DNA of 64,000 nucleotides, taken from Propionivibrio dicarboxylicus (lineage in GTDB: Bacteria; Pseudomonadota; Gammaproteobacteria; Burkholderiales; Rhodocyclaceae). The notes under the pieces were generated by a model, which was not told the DNA's origin, did not search any database, and saw only the letters and a program-made list of their open reading frames with translations. The stretch is from positions 21,102 to 85,101 of the forward strand of contig NZ_FNCY01000019.1 of the NCBI RefSeq assembly GCF_900099695.1, read 5' to 3'. Within the stretch, counting starts at the first letter, position 1. Each line of letters opens with the position of its first letter. The translations under genes were made by a program, and so were the position numbers. Positions 1 through 8,531 of this stretch are shown here, piece after piece.

Positions 1-2
1 TC

Positions 3-176
3 TCGCTGCGCAAGAGCACCGAGGAATCGACCATCGAACACACACGCTTGCTCAAGGCCATCCGCGACGGCAACCCGAGCCTGGCCCGGGAAGCCCTGGA
101 GCAGCACCGGAAACGCGGCATCGCCAATCTGGCGGAACTGATGGAACAGCACCGGAACATTCTCAAGCTGTCGTGA
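3..176 (+). CDS. GntR-family regulator, FCD domain C-terminus (partial)
   Basis: Only the last 57 codons are in the window; the gene starts upstream. The translation has the pattern of the final helices of an FCD ligand-binding domain: EHTRLLKAIRDGNP followed by AREALEQHRKRG, i.e. the H-xx-L-xx-AI-xx-GD/N-xx-A-xx-A-xx-H signature that ends FadR/LldR-type GntR regulators. Such proteins repress sugar-acid or organic-acid operons and release DNA on ligand binding. The nearest transport operon is the TRAP system at 6.6-9.5 kb, but two large unknown genes lie between, so a functional link is only a guess. The DNA-binding N-terminus is not visible. Confidence 0.75.
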   Translation, partial: SLRKSTEESTIEHTRLLKAIRDGNPSLAREALEQHRKRGIANLAELMEQHRNILKLS

Positions 177-188
177 GACCCGCATCGG

Positions 189-208
189 GCGAAGTCTCAC
201 GACTTCGC
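189..208. other. perfect stem-loop after the GntR stop
   Basis: GCGAAGTC and GACTTCGC form a perfect 8-bp stem with a TCAC loop, 13 bases after the GntR-family stop codon. No clean U-run follows on the + strand (TCGAAAACC), so it may be a weak terminator or simply an mRNA 3' end structure. Confidence 0.45.
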
Positions 209-279
209 TCGAAAACCGCGGGGATTCTTAGCTGCCCAAGACATTGACATCAGCGCGAACGCGATTGCCGTCATTGGCG

Positions 280-304
280 AAAAGCGCCCGCCGGCGGCGG
301 GCGC
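280..304 (-). terminator. rho-independent terminator of the 924-aa gene
   Basis: On the minus strand a 9-bp GC-only stem (GCGCCCGCC / GGCGGGCGC, 3-base loop) is followed by TTTT, starting 7 bases after the stop codon of the leftward 924-aa gene. The placement and polarity fit an intrinsic terminator, although the U-run is short. Confidence 0.65.
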
Positions 305-311
305 CGGGCGT

Positions 312-3086
312 TTACTGGTTGGCGCCCTCACGCATGCTCTGCGCGATCTCGTGCTCAATAAAATCGCGCAATACGTTCTCTTCGAGATAGTCGCTGATTG
401 CTTTCTCCAGCTGAAAAAACAGGATCGGATCAGGTTCGACCAAGAGTTCCCTCAGGGCGAGGCGCAATCGACCCAGCAGTTTTTTCTGGTCACTGTTGAG
501 CACTTCGGAGAGCGCTTTATCGCTCACCGAGAGCAAATTGCGCAACGCGACAAAGTCCCGGAAATCCTGATGCTCGTCGGTACTCCGGATGCGATCGGCC
601 AGCTCGAGGATGGCACTGATCGCTTTTCCATGCGCCATGCTGGCCGAATCGAGATGCGCGAGCGCGTCAGTGAAGAGGTTCAGCGCATCGACCACCGGAA
701 AGGTTTCAAGCATCGGGTAAATCGTGTCGAGCACCCGTGCCAGAGGTTTGCGGTCGCTGAGGAAGGCAAAGGCGTCATTCTGGATGAGCGCATAGATCGC
801 GAATGCCGCCTCGCGCGACGGGTTTTCCTGGAACGCCTCAATCGCCTCGAACGTATCGAGGGCGGTCGTGACGATCTCCTGCATACCCGTGGCGGTAGCG
901 AAAGCGATCAGATCCTTGCGCCGCGCCGCGTGGTGTTCGTCTTTCCACCGCTGCAAGTCGATGCCTGTCGGCTCCCGATACGACTTATCCGCCGGCCACT
1001 GCGACGGCACCAGCGTTGCATCGCAGAGAACCGGCGTTGCAAGCTTCCTGGCGAACATGTCGCGACTTATCGTAATGTCGGCACTAATGCGGATCTGGCT
1101 CCGTTTGCTGTCCAGCGCAATGCTCTTGCCAGTCGCGTCAAAGGCCGATTTCAGCTGCGAAATGCAATAGTGATAGCTCAACCGGACAGAGTCTTCGGCG
1201 ACGCTGATCAGGGTGACGGTCGCGGTGTTCTTCCAGGAGTTATCCACCTTCACGATCGGCGTGCCGTCCGATAATGACAGCACCTCTGCCGGGCCCTTGT
1301 CTGACTGACCGAAAAGCGTCTGCATGCAGGTATCGGCAAAGGCCTTGTCAAGGTCATTGAGACTGCATACGAAACGCTCAATCAGTTCATGCTTTGTGAG
1401 TTCAATCGGCCTCGCCAGGCCATGGCGATCGAGCAGTGGAGCAAGGGTGTCGAGCAGCGAAGTCATAACGTAGTCATACTGCCGGTCGCTATCGAGGCGC
1501 TTTAGCAAAGCCTTGTCGATGATAGCTCGGCCGCCAGGATCTTTGATCGTTATGACTGCGTCGCAAAGATCGTCGATGAAACTCACATGAAACGGACGAT
1601 TTTCCATGATGTCGTAATATGAACTTCGCTCTGATGCCAGTTTTGCCTTGAAGTAGAGCTGAAAATCCGGCCCCGCTTCGCCGGTGCGAGAGCGAAACTG
1701 ACAGGTGACAATTTCGTAAGCCTCCTTCAACATCCGCTGGTCGGCGACGCTTACGTCATTTGGCATCGCTTGGCCCGAGCCGCTGTCCAATGCGTCGAGA
1801 ACGACGCGCACCTCAGCCGGCGTCAGGCGGCCGAAGCCAACGGTCAGCAAGGTTGGGAGAAGTTGCTCGCCGTGAAAAGGCGATTCGATCTCGCTCAGCT
1901 CGGCGAATTGGATGGCGGTATCGCAAATCATTCCCAGCAGATCGAAGAGTCGCGTCGACACGGACGACAAATCCAGGCTTGAAAGCGAGACAATGGCCCC
2001 AAAACGTGGCCAGTCGATCGGTACGCCGTCGATTTGCGTCATCAGGAAGTCTTTCGTCCAGTCGCTGATCCCCGCATCTTGCGCGATCAAGGTCAATTGT
2101 TGCGCATGCTCGTCGGCTATTGTTCCAAGCAGTTCGACAGCGAAGGTATACGCTTCCCTGACCGCGAGGTCGACGGCATCGTCATCGCCCGGGGGGACTT
2201 CAGGCCTCTGGGCTTCCTCGATTTGGTGGATAAAAAGCGCTATAAAGCGCGAAGCGATGGCCTTGCTGGAATCGGCTGACACCGGGCTCGCGTTGCAGAG
2301 CTTGCTCAACAGTTGTTTCTCATGGGAATTTCTCGCGGTCGGGTCGAGCTTTTCGTAAAGGTACGCAGCGATAACGTAGCCCGGCCAGGACTGAAGAACG
2401 ACTTGTGCGTCAGTCTTTCTCATGCGGTCCAGGATGAGCGACAGTGCGGCTTCCGGTGCTCGTACATATTTCGTCAGCATGGCCTCGATCGCAAAATAGA
2501 CGGACAGCGCCCGAGCTTCCGCATCGTGAAAGTGACTGCGGGAGAGCGATTCTCGCCCATATTCCGGCGTGTTCTGGATCAGCGCGGCAGCGAGCTTCCT
2601 GACAAAGCTTGCGGCCTCGACGGACAAATTGCTCTTGGCAAAATTTGCCCACTCTACGTCCCTGAAATAGGTCGAAATCGCGCCATCGTTCTGCTGACGA
2701 ACCCGGGCCTCCTTCGCTTCGGCCTGACCGATGATGGTCATGACCTGACGCGCGGTCAGTTGCGTGCCGCGGAGAAGGTCGGAGCGGAGGCAGTCGACGG
2801 CGATCGCTTCGCCAAAGGCTGCGGTCAGGTCTGCCATCAAACCGGTGAGAAATGCATTCGTCGGCAGCGGTTCCTGGCCCGGAGTCTGCGTCGCCGGGTT
2901 TCCGTGCGGGACTCTCTGCGTTGGCGAAGGCGGCCGGCTCAGCGCCCCCTGCAATTTTTCCCAGCCCGGCGGCGGATTAATCGGGCATTCCAGCATCAGC
3001 GAGTCGCCCGATCGTCTGACGACGATCTTATCCAGATCATCTTCGCCCAGTTCTTTCAGGACGCGCTTGTATTCATCGATTCGCAT
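312..3086 (-). CDS. uncharacterised 924-aa protein, paralog A
   Basis: I do not recognise a family. The start ATG is preceded by GAGAGGAGTGAAAC, a strong ribosome binding site. There is no signal peptide and no obvious membrane segment; the protein looks cytoplasmic, acidic and largely alpha-helical. Residues 1-127 match the next gene upstream (3386-6184) with 13 differences and no gaps; similarity continues at a moderate level to about residue 180 and then as scattered shared blocks, e.g. SPFHGE(Q/R)LL near the middle and RSGEAGP-FQL-like segments. The N-terminus contains the shared phrase CPINPPPGWEKLQGAL, and residues 104-127 hold LLRGTQLTARQVMTIIGQAE. The region is visibly less GC-rich than the flanking genes, which hints at horizontal acquisition. 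Function unknown. Confidence 0.8.
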   Translation of the reverse strand: MRIDEYKRVLKELGEDDLDKIVVRRSGDSLMLECPINPPPGWEKLQGALSRPPSPTQRVPHGNPATQTPGQEPLPTNAFLTGLMADLTAAFGEAIAVDCLRSDLLRGTQLTARQVMTIIGQAEAKEARVRQQNDGAISTYFRDVEWANFAKSNLSVEAASFVRKLAAALIQNTPEYGRESLSRSHFHDAEARALSVYFAIEAMLTKYVRAPEAALSLILDRMRKTDAQVVLQSWPGYVIAAYLYEKLDPTARNSHEKQLLSKLCNASPVSADSSKAIASRFIALFIHQIEEAQRPEVPPGDDDAVDLAVREAYTFAVELLGTIADEHAQQLTLIAQDAGISDWTKDFLMTQIDGVPIDWPRFGAIVSLSSLDLSSVSTRLFDLLGMICDTAIQFAELSEIESPFHGEQLLPTLLTVGFGRLTPAEVRVVLDALDSGSGQAMPNDVSVADQRMLKEAYEIVTCQFRSRTGEAGPDFQLYFKAKLASERSSYYDIMENRPFHVSFIDDLCDAVITIKDPGGRAIIDKALLKRLDSDRQYDYVMTSLLDTLAPLLDRHGLARPIELTKHELIERFVCSLNDLDKAFADTCMQTLFGQSDKGPAEVLSLSDGTPIVKVDNSWKNTATVTLISVAEDSVRLSYHYCISQLKSAFDATGKSIALDSKRSQIRISADITISRDMFARKLATPVLCDATLVPSQWPADKSYREPTGIDLQRWKDEHHAARRKDLIAFATATGMQEIVTTALDTFEAIEAFQENPSREAAFAIYALIQNDAFAFLSDRKPLARVLDTIYPMLETFPVVDALNLFTDALAHLDSASMAHGKAISAILELADRIRSTDEHQDFRDFVALRNLLSVSDKALSEVLNSDQKKLLGRLRLALRELLVEPDPILFFQLEKAISDYLEENVLRDFIEHEIAQSMREGANQ
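2706..3086 (-). repeat. 381-bp near-identical 5' segment, copy 1
   Basis: This stretch encodes residues 1-127 of paralog A and aligns without gaps to 5804-6184 in paralog B; long runs are base-for-base identical. Similarity falls sharply just 3' of it. That pattern fits recent gene conversion or strong constraint on an N-terminal module. Confidence 0.85.
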
Positions 3087-3385
3087 GTTTCACTCCTCTC
3101 AAGATTGTTTCATGGACGAGAAAATTCGAATGGCTCCCAAACGAACCGCTCAAGCGCGCCGTCCGGCGTTGGCGACGCGACGACGGACCCGCCCCTGGCG
3201 GCGTCGCGCTCGCGGAATGCTGGAAAGTCTGTTGACGCTCCGAGGCATCTTCTGCGCCGCTCCGAGCAACACCGCAGCAGGCAAAGCCCCGTCGGCGTGT
3301 CGGCCGGCGCTTCGTTGTTCGCGTTCTTCGCGGAAAGCACCACGCCGATGGTGGGCGCCGGCGCGAAGGGCTGCGGGTTCGAGTG
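3087..3385. other. intergenic region between the two paralogs
   Basis: 299 bp with no convincing gene. It holds the ribosome binding site of paralog A. Read on the minus strand, a short stretch near 3200-3300 gives ERQQTFQHSAS in one frame and AVLLGAAQ in another frame just upstream, resembling DQQAVQYAVS and AVMLLSAQ in the region upstream of paralog B. This could be a frameshifted remnant of a small duplicated gene, but the match is short. Confidence 0.35.
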
Positions 3386-6184
3386 CTAATCCCCGGACCG
3401 TTCAATTTGGTAATTGATGAAGTCCGGCAATATCGTCCTGTCGAGGTATCTGATGATTGCGTCCTCCAAGGCGTCGAACATGGCCGGTTCGGGAGGGGCT
3501 ATAAACACCTCCAACGCCGCCTTGAGTGCGGCGCCCAATGCCGGAGACACAAGGGAAAACGTGATGGAGAGATCCAGGTCAAAGAAAACCTGTTTGGTCA
3601 GAATGAAAAATTCGCTGCGATTTTTGTGACTCTTCGCATTCAAGATGCGGTTGGCCAGTTCAAAAAAATCGCTGATCGTAGCGTTGCTTTCGATGGCGAT
3701 CGGATCGAGTTTGGCAACAAGCGCCTCGGTCAAATCAAGCAGCGCCTGGACGATCGCATCGACAGCGAACTTGGGGTATATGCGTTCGAGCGTTTCTCCC
3801 ACGGCGTCGGTGCCGATAAAGGTGAGTGCGTTGCTCTGGAGGAATTTTTCATAAATGCCATACGCATTTTCTCGTGACCGATTCTCCCGGAACTCCCGAA
3901 TGGCATTGAGTGCATCGAGCAAGGTGATGATCTCGGAGTTTTCGCTGGCTTTGGCGTAAGCGATCAGATCCGCATGCAAGTGCAGATATTCCGCACTCTG
4001 CCGATCAATTGTCCTCAGCTTTCCGCCAAAATCCTTGCCGATCGGTGCCGGATAGCCTTTGCTGCCTGGCCATTTGGGGAAGACCAGCGTCGCTTCGCAG
4101 CGAATCGGCTTGTCCATCTCGATGAAGTCTTGATCGGAAAGTATCGTGAAGTCGGCGTTGAAGCGAAGTTGACTGGATTGGCTGTTCACCCGATGGAGAT
4201 TGCCGTGCATGTCCGACACCGCGTCGAGCGTCGGCACGGTGTACTGACATGACATCAGTATCGGCCCGGCCGAGGTATCGATTAGCGAGATGGAGATCTC
4301 CGCCACCTCAGAGTGCGACACCGTCATAATCGGCTTGCCGCCCGGAAGAAAGATCGCTTCTTCAGACTTGCCGATCCCCGTGAGGTCATTTCCACCCGCG
4401 GGTCGACATATCGACGATTGACAGGCAAACGTAAAGGCGTCACGGATATCGTAAAACAGCGACAAGAACTTTCTGACAAACAGAGATTCGGCGTCCGTGA
4501 TTCTGTCAGCGCTGGTTCGGCGCTTGGATGATGGTCTCAGCAGGTTGAGCAGGGCGGTCTCCAGGTATCTGGACTGTCCATCCTCGTTGAGGCTTTGCAG
4601 ATACTGCCAATCGACAATTTGTTTGTTATCCGTCCGATTCATCGCCTGGCAGGCGTTGCGCAACGTATCGAGACGGTGTTCGACGAGAGCACCTGAGCAG
4701 AGTCTGCCTTTTCCAAGTGCCTCCGCAAAAGCAAGCTGGAAGGTCGGTCCCGCCTCGCCGCTACGTTCTTTGAGGACGGCCGCAAGCATGTCATAGGCAT
4801 TCTCCTCGTCGGAATTTCGCGTCACGATCTGCCTGATCATCTTTACCCCGCTGGCATCCCCTTCTTCCAGTGCATCGACTAGAAGACGCGCCTCGGCGGG
4901 AGTGATGCTTTCGGCAAAAAATGACATCAGGGTTACAAGCAGTCGTTCGCCGTGAAACGGCGAATCGACCGTATCCTGTTCCGCGAATTTTCCGGCCACA
5001 CCGAGGATGTCCAGGAGGAGCGAGCGGGTGGCTTCAGCGTAGTCCCGCCGAGCGATAATGGAATTGACATACGACGTGTCGAAATTGATCACTGCGTCAA
5101 ATAGCCTGTCATCGGGTGGCATGCCGTCGAGGAGTGATTTCACGAATATTTTTTGCCAATCGGTCAGTGAAGAATGCCTATCGACAAGTAACAGTTGTTT
5201 TACGTGCTGCTCGATGATCTGATTGACGATTTCGGTAGCGGCGCCTTGCGCATCGATGATCTTCACAGAATTGTCGCGACAATCGGGAACGCCGGCGTCG
5301 GGGGCGAAAGATCGGGTTGTCCGAGCGATGAATAGCTCGGCAATATAAGATTTCATGTTGCCCAGGAAACGTTGGGAACAGGCAGAATTTGTATCGAACG
5401 CATCCAGCGCGCTCGCCAAAATACCTTCTTCGGCCGGATCAAGATTCGAACTCAGCCAGGCGGCCATGGCGTATTCCGGCCAGAATCTTGCAAGAGCGTC
5501 CGAGCCCGCATTTCCCGCGTGTGCCGCAATGAGCGACAGGACCTTTCCCAGTATTTCGGGGATGCCATCCTCGATGTTAGCCACAAGAACGTCGTAGACG
5601 GCCAGTGCCGCATCGACCGTGCTCACGACGTCATCATCGGAAAGGGGGTGTCGCGCATGTTCCGGTGAGCTCCGGATCATTCCGGCAGCGAGTTTCCTGA
5701 CAAAGGTATCGGCCTCGGCTGGCAAATAGTTCCTGGCGTAATTTACCCACACTACATCCCTGAAAAGATTCGTGATCGCGGCGTCGTTCTGTTGGCGAAT
5801 CATGGCCTCCTTCGCTTCGGCCTGACCGATGATGGTCATGACCTGACGCGCGGTCAGTTGCGTGCCGCGGAGAAGGTCGGGGCGGAGGCAGTCGCCGGCG
5901 ATCGCTTCGCCAAAGGCTGCGGTCAGGTCTGCCATCAAACCGGTGAGAAAAGCATTCGTCGGCAGCGGATCCTGGCCGGAGATCTGCGTCGCCGGGCTTT
6001 CTTGCGGAACTCTCTGTGGCGGGCAAGGCGGCCGGCTCAGCGCCCCCTGCAATTTTTCCCAGCCCGGCGGCGGGTTAATCGGGCATTCCAGCATCAGCGT
6101 GTCGCCCGATCGTCTGACGACGACCTTATCCAGATCATCCTCGCCCAGTTCTTTCAGGATGCGCTTGTATTCATCGATTCGCAT
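3386..6184 (-). CDS. uncharacterised 932-aa protein, paralog B
   Basis: Tandem paralog of the gene at 312-3086, same orientation, 299 bp apart. I chose the ATG at 6182-6184 because AAGGAAGC lies just upstream and because the other paralog starts at the same residue (MRIDEYKR); an upstream TTG would add five residues. The N-terminal 127 residues are almost the same as in paralog A, while the remainder is homologous but clearly diverged, so the two proteins probably share an interaction or targeting module with different bodies. No transmembrane segment, signal peptide or catalytic motif is evident; the C-terminal half is rich in Leu/Ala/Glu helices. Without a database search I cannot name a function. 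Confidence 0.8.
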   Translation of the reverse strand: MRIDEYKRILKELGEDDLDKVVVRRSGDTLMLECPINPPPGWEKLQGALSRPPCPPQRVPQESPATQISGQDPLPTNAFLTGLMADLTAAFGEAIAGDCLRPDLLRGTQLTARQVMTIIGQAEAKEAMIRQQNDAAITNLFRDVVWVNYARNYLPAEADTFVRKLAAGMIRSSPEHARHPLSDDDVVSTVDAALAVYDVLVANIEDGIPEILGKVLSLIAAHAGNAGSDALARFWPEYAMAAWLSSNLDPAEEGILASALDAFDTNSACSQRFLGNMKSYIAELFIARTTRSFAPDAGVPDCRDNSVKIIDAQGAATEIVNQIIEQHVKQLLLVDRHSSLTDWQKIFVKSLLDGMPPDDRLFDAVINFDTSYVNSIIARRDYAEATRSLLLDILGVAGKFAEQDTVDSPFHGERLLVTLMSFFAESITPAEARLLVDALEEGDASGVKMIRQIVTRNSDEENAYDMLAAVLKERSGEAGPTFQLAFAEALGKGRLCSGALVEHRLDTLRNACQAMNRTDNKQIVDWQYLQSLNEDGQSRYLETALLNLLRPSSKRRTSADRITDAESLFVRKFLSLFYDIRDAFTFACQSSICRPAGGNDLTGIGKSEEAIFLPGGKPIMTVSHSEVAEISISLIDTSAGPILMSCQYTVPTLDAVSDMHGNLHRVNSQSSQLRFNADFTILSDQDFIEMDKPIRCEATLVFPKWPGSKGYPAPIGKDFGGKLRTIDRQSAEYLHLHADLIAYAKASENSEIITLLDALNAIREFRENRSRENAYGIYEKFLQSNALTFIGTDAVGETLERIYPKFAVDAIVQALLDLTEALVAKLDPIAIESNATISDFFELANRILNAKSHKNRSEFFILTKQVFFDLDLSITFSLVSPALGAALKAALEVFIAPPEPAMFDALEDAIIRYLDRTILPDFINYQIERSGD
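5804..6184 (-). repeat. 381-bp near-identical 5' segment, copy 2
   Basis: Partner of 2706-3086. Same length, no gaps, same reading frame; encodes residues 1-127 of paralog B. Confidence 0.85.
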
Positions 6185-6576
6185 GTTGCTTCCTTGCAAG
6201 GATGCTTCGTGGTCAGAAGAACGGCGACGTCACGACAGGCGTGGCGTTGGTCTCAGCCGATGAAACGGCATACTGGACAGCTTGTTGATCGACGTTGCGT
6301 CGTCTGTGCTGCGCACTGAGTAACATCACCGCACGCAAAGTTCCGAAAGGACGGGACTCTTCGCCATCTCTGGCTTGGCAACAGGAAATCGACGCCCAAT
6401 GACGATGGACGAAAATCACATCGCCAGGACGCGAATCAAGGCGAGCGGGGTCGCCGGCCGAATGATCGGCGGGCAAAAAAAAAGCCGCAGGAACCCATGT
6501 CCGCGGCTTTCTTCCTTCGGCATCGACGCTGGCAAAGCGCCGACGTCATCGCATGCAACAGTCCTACCAGGCGCAA
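6185..6576. other. 392-bp region between paralog B and the TRAP operon
   Basis: It contains the ribosome binding site of paralog B, the TRAP operon terminator near 6475-6510, and a minus-strand open frame ending at 6213 whose last 40 or so residues (AVMLLSAQHRRRNVDQQAVQ and beyond) look protein-like. There is no convincing start codon or N-terminal domain, so I do not call a gene. A promoter for the two paralogs should lie here, but I see no strong match. Confidence 0.4.
6475..6510 (-). terminator. terminator of the first TRAP operon
   Basis: On the minus strand GAAAGCCGC ... GCGGCTTT forms a perfect stem followed by nine T residues. It lies about 70 bp downstream of the dctQ stop codon and faces the right way to end the dctP-M-Q transcript. 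Confidence 0.9.
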
Positions 6577-7107
6577 CTAGTCCTCGTTGGCGAGCTCCTC
6601 GACCTGCAGATCGGGATTGACGATCCGAGCCAATTCGAAATACATGTTCTTGAGCGAATACAGGATCATGATGCTGCCGGTGATCGGCATGCAGGCATAT
6701 AACCACTTCTTCGACATCGCGAACGCCGTCGTCTGCTCCTCGGTCTTCATCAGCAATTCAAAGGCATACCAGAAGAAGATGGCGATGAAGACGAGCGACG
6801 CCAGCTCGACAATCAGGCGATAAACGAAACGCGCACGCACGCTCGGCAGGTGCTTCGAGATCCAGTCGCCGATGCTGAAATGCCCGTGCACGACCCAGAC
6901 GGCGGCCGCGCCGTAGAAAATCAGGGCGCCGTACAGGAGCTCGAGGATCTCATCGAACCAGTGCATCGACATCACCGGCACGAACCGCACGACGATATTG
7001 AGCGTCAGGATGAAGGTAATCGCCGCGAACAACGCGATGCAGATCCATTCGAGAATCCAGACCAGCTTGCGATCGAAACCGGCCACCATGACAAAAAAGT
7101 TTTTCAT
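6577..7107 (-). CDS. TRAP transporter small permease (DctQ type)
   Basis: 176 aa with four predicted membrane helices (roughly residues 17-36, 48-68, 92-112 and 134-155), the DctQ pattern. Motifs include NIVVRFVP after helix 1 and WFDEILELLYG, matching the family's R-x-x-x-N-x-x-WxxE region. DctQ joins the large permease to make a sodium-driven secondary importer fed by a periplasmic binding protein, usually for C4-dicarboxylates, keto acids or sugar acids. It is the last gene of the operon, 27 bp after dctM, and is followed by a terminator. The order here is P-M-Q rather than the more usual P-Q-M. Confidence 0.9.
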   Translation of the reverse strand: MKNFFVMVAGFDRKLVWILEWICIALFAAITFILTLNIVVRFVPVMSMHWFDEILELLYGALIFYGAAAVWVVHGHFSIGDWISKHLPSVRARFVYRLIVELASLVFIAIFFWYAFELLMKTEEQTTAFAMSKKWLYACMPITGSIMILYSLKNMYFELARIVNPDLQVEELANED

Positions 7108-7134
7108 GACATTTCCCTAGACATTGACGGCGGC

Positions 7135-8424
7135 TCAACCGGCGGCGCCCATCACATAATTCGGCAACCACAGCGCGATTTCCGGAACGAATGCGCAGAG
7201 GATCGTCACCGCCAGGATGGCGATCAGATACGGAAAACACTCGTAGGCGAGACTCCAGATTCCGACCTTGGCAAAACTCTCGACGGCGAACAGGCACATT
7301 CCGACCGGCGGCGTCAGGTTTCCGATCATGATCAGCAGCGTCATGACGACCCCGAAGTTGACCATGTCGACGCCATACAGCGGGCAGAGCTTCATGAAAA
7401 TCGGCAGCGTGATCAGGAAGATCGCATTACCGTCGATAAAGCAACCCAGCACCAGGACGATGGCAATAACAATCCAGATGAACCCGGTGGCCGTCGTTCC
7501 GAAGGCTGCCAGCTGGGTAATCAATGCATCCGGAATCCGCTCGAAAATCGTAAACCAGCCAAAGAAATTGGCTGTGGCGATGATGAACATCAATCCGCAC
7601 GTCTGTTTCAACGACGTAAAGAGAATGGCCGGGATTTCCTTCCAGGTCAGGTCACGGTAGAGAAAGCCGAGCGCTAACGCATAGAGGCTGGCAATGACCG
7701 AGGCTTCTGTCGGTGTAAAAAAACCGGTGGTAATGCCACCGATGATGATGACCGGTGCCATCAACGGCAGGAACGCCGCCGTGAAGCTGTCCCAGATTTC
7801 GTGGAGATTCGCGCGCGGGTCCTTGGGCAGGTTGCGCGGTTTGGCCATCAACCAGATGGCAAGCATCATCGCCAACCCCATCACCGCACCGGGAATCGCG
7901 CCGGCAAGGAACAGGCGGCTGACCGAGACCGAGGTGATCGCGCCGTACAACACGAAGGGAATCGACGGCGGAATGACCGGGCCGATCGTCGAGGCGCCAG
8001 CAACGATCGCCGCCGAAATCGTCGGCTTGTAGCCGGCATCGACCATGGCGCGATGCTGGATCTGTCCGAGACCGGCCGCATCGGCAACCGCCGACCCCGA
8101 CATCCCGGAAAAAATCATTGACGAGACGACGCTTACTTGGCCCACTCCGCCGGGCACATGCCCGACCAGCGCACGCGCGAAACGGAACAGGCGCTGCGTC
8201 GTGCCGCCGCAATTCATCAGGTTGCCGGCGAGAATGAAGAAGGGGATCGCCAGCAGTGTAAACCCGGTCGTGCCGGAATACATCCGCTGCGGCAGCATGG
8301 CCAGAAAACTGGACTGCCCCTGCGCGACGAAGAAAACGACAGCGGTCAGCCCGATGGCGACAGCGATAGGAATATCGATCAGCAGCATCAGCAGCAGGAC
8401 GGCAAAAATCGAAAGTGTCAGCAT
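7135..8424 (-). CDS. TRAP transporter large permease (DctM type)
   Basis: About 430 aa and a dozen hydrophobic helices. It carries the DctM hallmarks: GLGQIQHRAM after the SGSAVADAA motif, IGPVIPPSIPFVLYG, GGITTGFFTPTEA, and GNLTPPVGMCLF near the end. It forms the translocation channel of the TRAP importer together with the small permease. I start at the ATG 8422-8424, which puts the first hydrophobic helix right at the N-terminus as in the family; an in-frame TTG upstream would add eleven charged residues. It sits between dctP (107 bp upstream, with an attenuator hairpin in the gap) and dctQ. Confidence 0.92.
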   Translation of the reverse strand: MLTLSIFAVLLLMLLIDIPIAVAIGLTAVVFFVAQGQSSFLAMLPQRMYSGTTGFTLLAIPFFILAGNLMNCGGTTQRLFRFARALVGHVPGGVGQVSVVSSMIFSGMSGSAVADAAGLGQIQHRAMVDAGYKPTISAAIVAGASTIGPVIPPSIPFVLYGAITSVSVSRLFLAGAIPGAVMGLAMMLAIWLMAKPRNLPKDPRANLHEIWDSFTAAFLPLMAPVIIIGGITTGFFTPTEASVIASLYALALGFLYRDLTWKEIPAILFTSLKQTCGLMFIIATANFFGWFTIFERIPDALITQLAAFGTTATGFIWIVIAIVLVLGCFIDGNAIFLITLPIFMKLCPLYGVDMVNFGVVMTLLIMIGNLTPPVGMCLFAVESFAKVGIWSLAYECFPYLIAILAVTILCAFVPEIALWLPNYVMGAAG

Positions 8425-8481
8425 GTGGAAAACCCTGAAACGGCGCTCTTCCGGCAAAAATTCAATGTCGGCAGCGCGTAC

Positions 8482-8515
8482 AAAAAAAGCGGGAGGCCAT
8501 CCCGGCCCTCCCGCT
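8482..8515 (-). terminator. attenuator-type hairpin between dctP and dctM
   Basis: On the minus strand AGCGGGAGGG ... CCTCCCGCT is followed by seven T residues, just after the dctP stop. In binding-protein operons such a partial terminator lets dctP be made in excess over the permease; that role is inferred. Confidence 0.85.
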
Positions 8516-8531
8516 TCCCAACGACCTCACA

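Noticed and set aside
2706..3086. Phage portal or head-tail protein resemblance of the shared N-terminal module (LTARQVM)
   Set aside because: The match is a single short string; no other phage genes or structural motifs are present nearby.
6182..6199. Upstream TTG start for paralog B
   Set aside because: The ATG at 6182-6184 has a proper AAGGA-type site and matches the start of paralog A; the TTG lies within that ribosome binding site region.
312..6576. Insertion sequence or phage origin of the tandem paralog block
   Set aside because: No transposase, integrase, inverted terminal repeats or attachment-site duplication could be seen at the edges; only base composition hints at transfer.
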